Assembly (NCBI GenBank): GCA_910578305.1
Contig: CAJTQH010000012.1
Span: forward strand, 1 to 32,908
Source of the DNA: an uncultured Muribaculaceae bacterium
GTDB lineage: Bacteria; Bacteroidota; Bacteroidia; Bacteroidales; Muribaculaceae
Length of the DNA: 32,908 bases
Reading direction: 5' to 3'
A program made the translations under genes and the position numbers. Below, in pieces: positions 23,068-32,314 of the stretch. Position 1 is the stretch's first letter. Each line of letters begins with the position of its first letter. A model generated the notes under the pieces. It was given only the letters and a program-made list of their open reading frames with translations. It searched no databases and had not been told where the DNA came from.

Positions 23068-24972
23068 TCAGGGTGTTGAAACGATTAGCCCGTTGACAAT
23101 GATGTCTCCCTCGTCCATCATGTGGCGTAGGATAGGAATGAGTGTATCGGTTGAGACCGATAATTGTGCGGCTATGTGTGATATTGATGTTTCGCCGGGC
23201 TGTGATGCCAGATAGAGTATGCCATTGCGCAGTGACTCCGTTCGGGAGATAGCCTGTCGGGATGCTTTGCGGGCACGGCACACGTCGCATGTGCCGCAGT
23301 CTGCAACGTCTTTTTCTCCGAAGTATCTGAGCATTCCGCTCACACGGCATGCATCGGTGTCAAACATGAATCGGCGCATGGCTTCAATGCGTCGGGACAT
23401 GCGTTCGCGCTGGTCTTCATAGACGCTTCGCGGCAGTTGCACATATTTCGGCAATTCGCGCGATGTGGTGTAGAATATGTAGGGAGTGGTCTTGCGTGGC
23501 ACATAATGGATGGCGTGTTGGCGCGCGAGATTGAGAAGAGCCGAGTAGACTTGCTCGCATGTCAGATCCAGACGGGATGCAAGCAGCTCCTCGGATATAA
23601 CCACATAGTCTGCAAACAGACCGGTGTAGTTGCGCAGCAAAAGCTGAAACACACTGTCGGTTACGTCATCGAGCCTAATGGAATAGAGTTCGTGCTTGTT
23701 CATGGTCACCATGATGCGTGAGCGAGTGGAAATCTCGTCCACATAGTCTATGTATCCGGCTCGCGACAATAAGCCCAGCGAACTGCGCACTATGGTCGGC
23801 TTGAGCGAAAAACGTTCGCAGAATAGACGGAAGTTGAACTCGTATAGCATGTTATATCCGTCGCCTACGGCCACGTCGAGGAAGTTGCCGGCCTGCTCGT
23901 AGACACGGCGTATGGTTTCTTTGTCAGGGAAGCTTTCGTTCAGTCGGCGGGTAAGAGTGGATTTATCTGATTGGGAAGTGATAAGTACGGCATATGACGG
24001 CAGTCCGTCGCGTCCGGCTCTACCGGCCTCCTGATAGTACTCTTCGAGCGATGATGGCGGATCTATATGCACCACTGTGCGAACGTCGGGTTTGTCAATA
24101 CCCATGCCGAAGGCATTGGTGGCTACCATGACCCGTACTGTATCGTCTTTCCACCGGTTCTGCTTCTCATTCTTGTCCTCGGCGGCAAGACCGGCGTGAT
24201 AGAAATCGGCCGATATGCCTGCCCGGATGATTTCGTCGGCTATTTCTCTGGTTCGTCGGCGCGATCGCACGTAAACAATGGCGCTGCCATGTGTGGCCTT
24301 GAGGACTCGCAGGAGCATCTGTGGCTTGTGGTCGGCATAGCGCACTATGTACGATATGTTTGGGCGGGTGAAGCTGCGGGCGAATACTTTCGGCTCGTTA
24401 AAATGTAGCTGCGCCATGATGTCGGAGGCCACATCTGGGGTGGCCGATGCGGTTAGAGCCAGCACGGGTGCCTTAGGAAACAGGCGTCGGAGCGATGCTA
24501 TGCGCAGGTACGACGGGCGGAAGTCATAGCCCCATTGTGAAATGCAATGGGCTTCGTCAACCACAAGCAGACTTATCTCAAACTGAGTCAGAGTGTCGAT
24601 GAATGTCTTGGACTGTAGTTTTTCGGGGGAGAGGTACAGCAACTTTATTTTTCCCAGACGGCATCGGTCTATGGCCAGTCTGTGTTCGGCACGTGACAGC
24701 CCGGAGTGTACTGCAGCGGCACGTATGCCTCGTTGACGCAGATTGTCGACCTGATCTTTCATTAGCGAGATCAGGGGAGTGACCACGAGGGTAATGCCGG
24801 GAAGAAGCAATGCCGGCACCTGAAAGGTTATGGACTTGCCGCCACCGGTAGGCAGGAGTCCGAGAGTGTCGTGCCCCGAAAGTATTGAGTGTATGATCTG
24901 GGGCTGCAACTCACGGAACGAGTCGTAGCCCCAGAAGTGTTTCAGTATGCCGGAAGGGGTGTCGGGCAGCAT
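23068..24972 (-). CDS. recQ: ATP-dependent DNA helicase RecQ, short form
   Basis: A 634-residue superfamily 2 helicase that unwinds DNA 3' to 5' in recombination and repair. Motif I is LPTGGGKS at 40-47, the DEAH box is at 139-142 followed by CISQWGYDFR, and motif VI is YYQEAGRAGRDG near 314-325. The RecQ C-terminal zinc site has C542, C559, C562 and C565. The tail after this is a short winged-helix-like segment; no HRDC domain is visible, so it is shorter at the end than E. coli RecQ. It lies 22 bp downstream of recJ on the same strand, so helicase and nuclease are likely co-expressed, consistent with their joint role in end resection. Confidence 0.95.
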   Translation of the reverse strand: MLPDTPSGILKHFWGYDSFRELQPQIIHSILSGHDTLGLLPTGGGKSITFQVPALLLPGITLVVTPLISLMKDQVDNLRQRGIRAAAVHSGLSRAEHRLAIDRCRLGKIKLLYLSPEKLQSKTFIDTLTQFEISLLVVDEAHCISQWGYDFRPSYLRIASLRRLFPKAPVLALTASATPDVASDIMAQLHFNEPKVFARSFTRPNISYIVRYADHKPQMLLRVLKATHGSAIVYVRSRRRTREIADEIIRAGISADFYHAGLAAEDKNEKQNRWKDDTVRVMVATNAFGMGIDKPDVRTVVHIDPPSSLEEYYQEAGRAGRDGLPSYAVLITSQSDKSTLTRRLNESFPDKETIRRVYEQAGNFLDVAVGDGYNMLYEFNFRLFCERFSLKPTIVRSSLGLLSRAGYIDYVDEISTRSRIMVTMNKHELYSIRLDDVTDSVFQLLLRNYTGLFADYVVISEELLASRLDLTCEQVYSALLNLARQHAIHYVPRKTTPYIFYTTSRELPKYVQLPRSVYEDQRERMSRRIEAMRRFMFDTDACRVSGMLRYFGEKDVADCGTCDVCRARKASRQAISRTESLRNGILYLASQPGETSISHIAAQLSVSTDTLIPILRHMMDEGDIIVNGLIVSTP

Positions 24973-24994
24973 GCGGCTGATCGCTTTAAGGTGC

Positions 24995-26722
24995 CTATTT
25001 CTTTATGTGTATACTCTTGATAAGGAGCTGTATTGAAGAAGTGGCACTCTGATGCTTGTTGTCTTCGATTGTATAGCAGATGTCGAATGGCTTGTGCGAG
25101 TGTATGTAGTCGAAATGGCGTGCCATGTTGAATGCTATGCCATTGAATACTTTGCCTGACGTATCGTCGACAAGTTCAAATTTGATGTGTTCGAGATTCT
25201 TGCCTACGAGTTTACTTGTTCCGAAGTCCATGACATTGCGGGTGCAGAACACCGGCTTGCTGTTTCCGGGGCCGAAAGGATTGAATCGGCGCAGTGTGCT
25301 TATGAATGCCGGGGTGATCTCGGAAAAAGATATGAAAGCATTGATGTCAAGCAGTGGCTGAAGCTGTTCGGGCTGTATGTGTTCGGCTACATAGGCTTCA
25401 AACCGGCGAGTGAATTCCGGAATGTTTTCCTCTTTGAGCGACAGGCCTACGGCATAAGGGTGTCCTCCGAAATTTTCAAGCAGATCGCGTGACGCGTCAA
25501 TGGCCTTGTATATATCGAATCCCTGCACGGATCTTGATGATCCGGTAGCCAGTCCGTTGGCAAGAGTCAGCACTACCGATGGTTTGTAGTAAAGTTCGGT
25601 AAGGCGAGAGGCTACGATGCCGATTATGCCTTTGTGCCAGTCTTTGTTGTAGATTACGATCGATTTTTTGTCGGAATCCATTTCGCCGCGATCCTCAAGT
25701 ATGGTATTGGCTTCTTCGGTGATGCGTTTGTCGAGTTCTTTTCGGTCGCGGTTATACTGGTCTATTGCTTTTGCGGTCTCGTAGGCTTCGCTTACATCGC
25801 GGCTTACGAGCAGTTCCACAGCTTCGCGTCCGCTCTGCATGCGTCCGGAAGCGTTGATTCGCGGACCGATTTTGAATATAACGTCGGATATGGTGATTTC
25901 TTTGCCGGTAAGACCGCAGATGCGTATTATGGCACGCAGCCCCATGTTGGGGTTGGCGTTGATGCGTTTGAGCCCGTAATATGCCATGATGCGGTTTTCG
26001 TCGACCATAGGTACAATATCGGCGGCTATACTCACCGCTACCAGATCAAGCATGGCTTCAAGGTCTGCGGATGGAATGCCGTTGCTGATCGCGAATCCTT
26101 GCATGAATTTGAATCCGACGCCGCATCCAGAAAGGTGCGGACACGGATAAGTTGTGTCTTCGAGTTTCGGGTTGAGTATGGCCACTGCATCGGGCAGATC
26201 TTCGTCAGGCACGTGGTGGTCGCAGATTATGAAATCAATGCCCAGTTTCTTGGCATAGGCGATCTCATCGATGGCTTTTATGCCGCAGTCAAGAATGATG
26301 ATGAGTTTTACTCCCTGTGCGGCCGCATAGTCAATGCTGCTGATTGATATGCCATAACCCTCATCGTAGCGTGTGGGTATGTAAAACTCTATGTTAGAAT
26401 AAAACTGCTGTAGGTATTTATACACCAATGCTACCGCAGTGGTGCCGTCGACATCATAATCGCCATACACCATTATGCGCTCTTTTTTCCCCATGGCTTT
26501 GTTGAGCCTGGTCACGGCCTTGTCCATGTCTGGCATAAGGAACGGGTCGTGCAAATCTTTGAGCGACGGATGAAAGAATTTTTCAGCTTCTTCCACCGAC
26601 GAAATACCGCGCTGAGCGAGTAACTCGCTGATGGGCGGCACGTTTGAGAATCGTTTAGCTAATTCTGTCTCTGATTTTTGCTCTTCGGAAGTAAGGGGTA
26701 GATAATTCCATTTACTTGTCAT
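24995..26722 (-). CDS. recJ: Single-stranded-DNA-specific exonuclease RecJ
   Basis: A 575-residue 5'-to-3' exonuclease on single-stranded DNA, used in recombination and mismatch repair. DHH-family motifs are visible: YGDYDVDG at 86-93, DCGIKA near 145-150, CDHHVPD with D168-H169-H170, and DHHA1 motif GGHPYAVGLS near 420-430. The C-terminal OB-fold region completes the RecJ architecture, and the length matches the family. It heads a two-gene unit with recQ. A long untranslated leader is predicted upstream. Confidence 0.96.
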   Translation of the reverse strand: MTSKWNYLPLTSEEQKSETELAKRFSNVPPISELLAQRGISSVEEAEKFFHPSLKDLHDPFLMPDMDKAVTRLNKAMGKKERIMVYGDYDVDGTTAVALVYKYLQQFYSNIEFYIPTRYDEGYGISISSIDYAAAQGVKLIIILDCGIKAIDEIAYAKKLGIDFIICDHHVPDEDLPDAVAILNPKLEDTTYPCPHLSGCGVGFKFMQGFAISNGIPSADLEAMLDLVAVSIAADIVPMVDENRIMAYYGLKRINANPNMGLRAIIRICGLTGKEITISDVIFKIGPRINASGRMQSGREAVELLVSRDVSEAYETAKAIDQYNRDRKELDKRITEEANTILEDRGEMDSDKKSIVIYNKDWHKGIIGIVASRLTELYYKPSVVLTLANGLATGSSRSVQGFDIYKAIDASRDLLENFGGHPYAVGLSLKEENIPEFTRRFEAYVAEHIQPEQLQPLLDINAFISFSEITPAFISTLRRFNPFGPGNSKPVFCTRNVMDFGTSKLVGKNLEHIKFELVDDTSGKVFNGIAFNMARHFDYIHSHKPFDICYTIEDNKHQSATSSIQLLIKSIHIKK

Positions 26723-27031
26723 TTATGTCGTTTTTTTTATTTTTCCAGTCACAGGCGGCACAAGGCCATATAAAAATGTTGTCGACGTGTGTTTTGCCTG
26801 CCCGTATTTTGAGGATGAGAGTGGAGGCTCACGTCGGCGGTAAGATGCCTGCTAACGGCAATCCGGCAAGTAATCTGTATGGTGCTGATGTATAGGATTT
26901 ACGTTGTCAGATGATGCTTTGTCACGGCATGCTGTCTTCGCGCACTAATACGCGATGTTGCAAAATTAGCAAAAAAAATCGGGAACTCCTATTTAGAAAT
27001 GTTATAATTTCTTTCAGTATTTGGAGTCGGC
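26723..27031. other. 309-bp gap between recJ and the mscS-type gene
   Basis: No coding frame is convincing. Read leftward, TAATTTTG at 26961-26968 matches TAnnTTTG and would give recJ a leader of about 235 nt. Short repeats of GGCAA/CCGGCAAG type occur near 26854-26870. No known riboswitch or attenuator was recognised. Confidence 0.45.
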
Positions 27032-28137
27032 TTATGAGTCTGTAGCAGCGTGGCTCAGATGTATGTCCATCTGGGGGAATGGGAAACTGATGCCATGACG
27101 GGGCAGTTCGTTGTAAAACCGTTCGTTGTATTCGTAATATACGTTCCAGTAGTCTACCGATCGAGTCCATGCGCGTACCACTATGTCGACGCTCGATTCG
27201 TTCAATTGCTTAAGCAATACCTGAGGTGCTCGGTTCACATCCATGGATGTTGCCGACAGCGGATTAGGGGTATTGTTGATGTCTGCCGATTCCATACGTT
27301 GTCTGATGCGGTTTTGGCCACGGTGAAACAGTCGGTATATCCATGAGCGTCGTTCCTGAGGCACATCCTGTAGCGGATTAGTGTCGGTTGCGACGTCATG
27401 ATGCTCTTCTTCTGAACGGTGCCTACGATCATCGGCCAGTGTTGTCTTTACTATGCGGTCATCGGCCAACAGCATGTCTGTTATGCTTTTGCGGGCGGTG
27501 TCAACACTGTCGCATAGGATATCGATATGGTCCAGTCTATGCGGCGGTAGTCTTCTCTTGACCAGTTGTTTATGGAGCCGGTGGATAGGCCGCCGTTAGG
27601 AATTATTATGGACTTGTTGTCGTAAGTGTTGATAATGGTGTGGAATATCTGTATTTCGGTCACGGTACCGGCATATCCCTGTGCTTCGATATAGTCGCCT
27701 ACTTTGTAGGGCTTGAGCAGAAGTATCAGCACTCCGCCGGCAAAATTCTGCAAAGTGCCGCTAAGAGCCATGCCCACAGCCACACCGGCCGATGCAAACA
27801 ACGCGATGAACGAAGATGTGTTGATGCCGAGAATGCCGATTACGGTGACTATGAGTATAAAATACAGCACCATGCGCACGAGGCTGAGTATGAATGTGCT
27901 GAGCGAGCGGTCGACGTTGCGCCGCAATAATATGGATGTTACGATCCCATATATGCGGCTGATTATGAATTTACCGGTATAAAATACCAGTATCGCTATG
28001 GCCAGATGTATGGCGAAGTCGACTATCGAGTGTGCTATCTTGGCAGTGAAGTCCTCAAGTGATAGATTTTTGATGTTGTTCATTTCACCGGAGACTTCGG
28101 GGGTTGCTGCAGAGAGTAATATTGAGTTAAATATCAT
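27032..28137 (-). pseudogene. MscS-family mechanosensitive channel gene split by a one-base frameshift
   Basis: The first 218 codons (to 27481) encode a small-conductance mechanosensitive channel: about three membrane helices, then the pore and beta-domain segment ASAGVAVGMALSGTLQNFAGG and IIPNGGLSTGSINNWSR. The frame then ends in an unrelated short tail. A second frame (27475 to 27032) carries the rest, including VLLKQLNESSVDIVVRAW and YWNVYYEYNERFYNEL, the usual MscS C-terminal domain. Adding one G after the TAT codon near 27511-27514 restores a continuous frame reading SYGDSVDTARKSITDMLLADDR. The C-terminal domain also has an unusual charged insertion of about 50 residues (RRHRSEEEHHD onward). 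Start at 28137 overlaps the C11 protease end by 11 bp; 28083 is an alternative. A sequencing error is as likely as true loss. Confidence 0.82.
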
Positions 28138-29308
28138 TGTCGGATATTGTTGTTTTGGAGTGTAAGAAGGATGGTTCTACCACATCGCGCCACCATGAAG
28201 TGTCGAGATAGTCGTATGTATTGGCATCATCCGGGGTAGCTACTATGTGTGAGCCGAGTCCGTTGAAGTCTGAAGCATTGAGTGTGAACACCGTCGGTGT
28301 CGTGCGGTGAGTCACCACCACGTCGTCAAAAGCCTGTAGCCAAGCTTGTAGAGACGGATGTTGCTCCCCTCGGTACAGTATGTAGTGTTTCATGTCGAAT
28401 ATGCCTGTAGACATCACTACTTTGCGGAAATACGGAACGGCACGGTAGTCTGCCGGGTGCTCTGTAGAGCTGAGGATGTCGCGTGTCAGATCTGCCAGAT
28501 TTTCTATTTTCGAAGTGTCGAAAAGCGATATGGAGCAGCCCCACGACGGAGAGTTGTTGTAGTAGTTGAATGTATTGAGCAGTGCCTTGTCCATCTGTGG
28601 CACAGGCTTGAAAAAGCAGCTTATATTCTGATTGTAAGGCATTCCCTCTTCGCCTAATTCGGTCGCTGAGGCCACGATTACAGGAGCGTTGTGGCGAAGT
28701 TCGTATGCAATTTCAACTGAGCCCATATGGCAGCAGTCGAAGTATATGAACGAGAATTTATTGTCACCGAGAGCTCGTGCAAGTGATGAAAGTTTCATTT
28801 TCCTTACCGGATTTCCGTCTTGTCCGAATGAAAGTGGTGAAACTTGGTCTGACGTGCTGTTGTGTTCCGTAATAACGCCGCTGTCGCTTATCCATCCGGT
28901 ACCGTGGCTCCATAATATGAGTCCGTAGTCACTGGCCGGTGCCAGGGATTTGGTGTCGGATATGACTCTGCTCATCTGTTCAATGGAGAGCGACTGAGTG
29001 GAAGTCGGATAACTGATCAGTACGGATTCGTTTCCTTTACTGTCTATTTCTATCAGTTCGGGTGCGTGGTCGGGAGTAACGCGGTACACCAATAGTCGTC
29101 CGCCATTCAGTCCTCCGTTGGTGTATACGCCGGCTTTCATCTCGTTGATATCGTCAAGGGCAAATCTGTACAGATCGTTGTTTGCCGCCATGTACACGAG
29201 TACTGTGCGGTGTACTATGAGGCCTGGAGCTGAATCTCTGTCCGACGAGCATCCACAGGCCAAAATGCCCAGACAAAGTATAATGAGGACGTGAATCGCT
29301 GATTTCAT
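28127..29308 (-). CDS. Clostripain-family (C11) cysteine protease lipoprotein
   Basis: A 393-residue exported protease. The signal peptide ends in a lipobox with Cys18 or Cys20 (ILACGC), so it is probably a lipoprotein. The caspase-like C11 fold is shown by TVLVYMAANNDL near 35-45, the catalytic His135 in LWSHGTGW, and the catalytic Cys193 in YFDCCHMGSVE. C11 enzymes cut after basic residues, but substrate preference is not readable here. It is translationally close to the downstream mscS-type gene (11-bp overlap). The predicted -7 box lies 4 bp before the ATG, hinting at a leaderless message. Confidence 0.9.
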   Translation of the reverse strand: MKSAIHVLIILCLGILACGCSSDRDSAPGLIVHRTVLVYMAANNDLYRFALDDINEMKAGVYTNGGLNGGRLLVYRVTPDHAPELIEIDSKGNESVLISYPTSTQSLSIEQMSRVISDTKSLAPASDYGLILWSHGTGWISDSGVITEHNSTSDQVSPLSFGQDGNPVRKMKLSSLARALGDNKFSFIYFDCCHMGSVEIAYELRHNAPVIVASATELGEEGMPYNQNISCFFKPVPQMDKALLNTFNYYNNSPSWGCSISLFDTSKIENLADLTRDILSSTEHPADYRAVPYFRKVVMSTGIFDMKHYILYRGEQHPSLQAWLQAFDDVVVTHRTTPTVFTLNASDFNGLGSHIVATPDDANTYDYLDTSWWRDVVEPSFLHSKTTISDNDI

Positions 29309-29312
29309 AATG

Positions 29313-29343
29313 CAAAATTAAAGATTAAGAGTGGGGTATGCAA
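29313..29343 (-). promoter_or_regulatory. C11 protease promoter (TTG-N20-TAATTTTG)
   Basis: Read leftward, TTG at 29341-29343 precedes TAATTTTG at 29313-29320 by 20 bp. The transcription start would fall on or next to the ATG at 29308. Confidence 0.5.
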
Positions 29344-29428
29344 CATCATTATGCGCGATTGATGGTAATAATGATATTGTAGCGGTTAAAAAAAATCAAA
29401 AATTATGATTCTATTAGATATTTTCTTT

Positions 29429-29436
29429 TAACTTTG
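29429..29436 (+). promoter_or_regulatory. Putative glucokinase -7 box
   Basis: TAACTTTG matches TAnnTTTG and predicts a leader of about 32 nt before the ATG at 29472. Confidence 0.5.
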
Positions 29437-29471
29437 CGAAATCAATAACTTAACTTTTAAATCACTATCAG

Positions 29472-30464
29472 ATGACTAACACGAAACCTTATGTTATAGG
29501 CATAGATATGGGTGGAACCAATACTGTGTTCGGCATTGTTGACGCCCGTGGAGTGGTATTGGCCAGTAACTCTATCAAGACCCGCAAGCATGCGAATATA
29601 GAGGATTATATCGATGAACTCTACACTGAAACAATGCGCCTGATCAAGAGTATCGATGCTGAAGACAAGATCTACGGTATTGGTGTGGGAGCTCCAAATG
29701 CCAACTATTTCACCGGTATGATTGAAGACGGTGTGAATCTGCCTTGGCCTACTCCTATACCTTTTGCTCAGATGATCAGCGACAAATTCGGTATTCCGGT
29801 GGCTATAACCAACGACGCAAATGCAGCCGCTATTGGTGAAATGACATATGGTGTAGCACGCGGTCTGAAAGATTTCATAATGATAACTCTCGGAACCGGT
29901 GTCGGCTCCGGTATAGTGATCAACGGTCAGCTCGTTTACGGTCATGACGGATTTGCCGGCGAACTCGGTCACGTGATAGTGAAGCGTAACAACGGCCGAC
30001 TCTGCGGTTGCGGACGTACCGGCTGTCTTGAGACATATTGCTCGGCTACCGGTGTGGCACGTACAGCACGTGAATATCTGGAAATAACCGACGAACCCTC
30101 ACGTCTGCGCGACATTCCCACCGAGGACATCACTTCAAAGGACGTATACGATGCAGCTATGGCAGGCGACAAGCTGGCCCGCAAGGTATTTGAATATACC
30201 GGCGAGATACTTGGCGAAGCCCTTGCCGACTTCACAGTGTTCTCAGCTCCCGAAGCGTTTGTGATATTCGGTGGTCTGGCCAAAGCAGGTGAACTGCTGC
30301 TCAAACCCATGCGTGAGTCAATGGAGAAAAATATGCTCAGCATCTGGAAAGGCAAAGTCAAGATTCTGCCTTCCGAACTGAAAGAGGCCGATGCCGCAGT
30401 GCTTGGAGCGAGTGCGCTCGGATGGGAAGCAAAGCCTGCTACCCCTAATGTACCTGTGGTCTGA
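29472..30464 (+). CDS. ROK-family glucokinase
   Basis: A 330-residue cytoplasmic sugar kinase of the ROK family, most likely phosphorylating glucose with ATP at the head of glycolysis. Visible features are the phosphate-binding GIDMGGTNT at 10-18, catalytic Asp in TNDANAAAIGE near 114-124, LGTGVGSGIVI, the ROK motif AGELGH followed by CGCGRTGCLETYCS with zinc-binding Cys residues, and AFVIFGGLAKAG in the C-lobe. No helix-turn-helix is present, so it is an enzyme, not a ROK repressor. Sugar specificity (glucose versus N-acetylhexosamine) cannot be settled from sequence alone. Ends at a 20-bp perfect hairpin. Confidence 0.92.
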   Translation: MTNTKPYVIGIDMGGTNTVFGIVDARGVVLASNSIKTRKHANIEDYIDELYTETMRLIKSIDAEDKIYGIGVGAPNANYFTGMIEDGVNLPWPTPIPFAQMISDKFGIPVAITNDANAAAIGEMTYGVARGLKDFIMITLGTGVGSGIVINGQLVYGHDGFAGELGHVIVKRNNGRLCGCGRTGCLETYCSATGVARTAREYLEITDEPSRLRDIPTEDITSKDVYDAAMAGDKLARKVFEYTGEILGEALADFTVFSAPEAFVIFGGLAKAGELLLKPMRESMEKNMLSIWKGKVKILPSELKEADAAVLGASALGWEAKPATPNVPVV

Positions 30465-30490
30465 TCAGGACTTACTTACAGCGAATTATA

Positions 30491-30536
30491 ATATTACCGG
30501 AAAAGTGTGATGATATTCACACTTTTCCGGTAATAT
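30491..30536 (+). terminator. Strong terminator hairpin after the ROK kinase
   Basis: A perfect 20-bp stem (30491-30510 with 30517-30536) around a TGATAT loop, about 27 bp past the stop codon. Confidence 0.8.
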
Positions 30537-30620
30537 CGTTTGTAAAGCTCTCAGATCACCTTACCCCGTTATGAAACAATAAAAGTGGTTTTGTTCATCT
30601 TTTAAACTTTGTGGGGGTTA

Positions 30621-30652
30621 TTGCAACTATTGGTGATAATTTCGTAATTTTG
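30621..30652 (+). promoter_or_regulatory. gltX promoter (TTG-N21-TAATTTTG)
   Basis: TTG at 30621-30623 is followed by 21 bp and TAATTTTG at 30645-30652, giving a leader of about 64 nt. Confidence 0.55.
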
Positions 30653-30719
30653 CAGTTGTAATCAGTGCGTATTAGCACAATTAAGCTATAAGAATTCAAA
30701 ACGGTTCAAAAAGAATAAT

Positions 30720-32239
30720 ATGGAAAGAAAAGTAAGGGTGCGTTTCGCACCGTCGCCCACAGGGCCACTGCATATAGGCGGTGTGCGTACCGCGCTCTAC
30801 AATTATCTGTTTGCCCGTCAGCATGGCGGCGATATGATACTTCGCATAGAAGATACCGACTCACAGCGTTTTGTGCCTGGTGCGGAGGACTATATCAACG
30901 AAGCTCTGGCCTGGCTTGGCATAGGCATAGACGAAGGTGTGCGCGAGGGCGGCAACTATGGCCCTTACAAGCAGAGCGAGCGTCGTGACATATATCGTGA
31001 ACATGTGAAGATGCTGCTTGATGCCGGCAAAGCCTATATCGCATTTGACACTCCTGCCGAACTGGAGGCTGCGCGCGCTGCTACTCCAAATTTCCAGTAC
31101 GATGCTTCGACACGCATGTCCATGCGCAATTCATTGTCGCTTCCAGCCGAAGAGGTAAAGCGGCTCATGGATGAAGGCGAGAAATATGTGGTGCGATTCA
31201 AGATCGAGCCCGGCCGGGATGTAGAAGTCAACGACCTGCTGCGTGGCAAAGTCACCATCAATTCGTCGATTCTCGACGACAAAGTATTGTATAAAAGTGC
31301 CGACGATCTGCCCACATATCATCTTGCCAATATAGTCGATGACCATCTGATGGAGGTGAGCCATGTGATACGCGGTGAAGAATGGTTGCCCTCGGCTCCG
31401 CTCCACGTACTGCTCTACGAGGCATTCGGTTGGTCCGACACTATGCCTGCATTCGTGCATCTGCCGCTTCTGCTTAAGCCCGACGGCAAAGGCAAGCTGT
31501 CGAAGGCGACCGTCTCGGATTCCCGGTGTTCCCTCTCGAATGGCACGATCCCAAAAGCGGAGAGATATCTTCGGGCTATCGCGAACGCGGTTATCTGCCG
31601 CAGGCTGTGGTCAATTTCCTTGCTCTGCTGGGCTGGAATCCGGGCGATGATACCGAGATTATGTCAATGGACGAACTGATTGCTAAATTCTCGTTTGACC
31701 ATTGTTCACGCTCCGGAGCCAAATTTGATTTCGAGAAAGGTAAGTGGTTCAACCACAAATATCTTCAGGAAATATCCGACGATCAGCTCGCACAGCTTTT
31801 CAAGCCTGTGCTTGAGGCCAACGGTGTTGATGTCAATGCATTCTCCGACGACTATCTTGCACGAGTGGTAAGTCTGGTGAAGGGTCGCATCAACTTCGTG
31901 AGCGATCTGTGGGGTCAGAGCAAATTCTTCTTCGTCGAGCCTGCTGAATATGAGGAAAAATCGGTGCGTAAGCGCTGGAACGAGGATATGCCGCGTATAA
32001 TGGGCGAGTTGATCGAAGTGCTTGAAGGCCTTGACGATTTTTCAAGTGCTGCGGCTGAGCCGGTTGTGCTTGCATGGATCGAATCCAAGGGCTATCACCT
32101 CGGCAATGTTATGAATGCCTTCCGCCTTACTGTGGTAGGTGAGTGCAAAGGCCCGCACATGTTCGACATCACCGAGCTTCTCGGTTGTGCCGAGACTGTG
32201 CGCCGCATACGTCTGGGCATAGAGCGTCTGCCTAAATAA
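30720..32239 (+). pseudogene. gltX: Glutamate-tRNA ligase, frame broken at the KMSKS-type motif
   Basis: Glutamyl-tRNA synthetase charges tRNA-Glu and is normally essential. The first frame (30720-31679) encodes the catalytic domain: FAPSPTGPLHIGG at 9-21 (the HIGH motif), RIEDTD near 41-46, and HLPLLLKPDGKGKLSK to residue 262. It then runs out of frame. The second frame resumes at once with DRLGFPVFPLEWHDPKSGE and continues through the anticodon-binding half to 32239. In Bacteroides GltX, as I recall it, the join reads KLSKRDGDRLGF. Here AAG at 31503-31505 is followed by GC then GAC, so 7 nt of the nine that encode RDG are missing. Everything else is well conserved. A sequencing or assembly error, or a second intact copy elsewhere, is more likely than true loss. 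Confidence 0.88.
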
Positions 32240-32257
32240 CATAACTGCATTATATAG

Positions 32258-32298
32258 CGACGGGGGCGTTTCAACATGTTGAAGCGCCCCCGTTGTCG
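32258..32298. terminator. Bidirectional terminator between gltX and the GLPGLI gene
   Basis: GGGGGCG and TTCAA pair with TTGAA and CGCCCCC around a CATG loop, extended by a few wobble pairs. It sits between two convergent genes. Confidence 0.7.
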
Positions 32299-32314
32299 TA
32301 GTTGTTGTCTACGT

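Noticed and set aside
27475..27490. Programmed frameshift in the mscS-type gene
   Set aside because: No slippery heptamer or downstream structure; a single missing base explains the pattern better.
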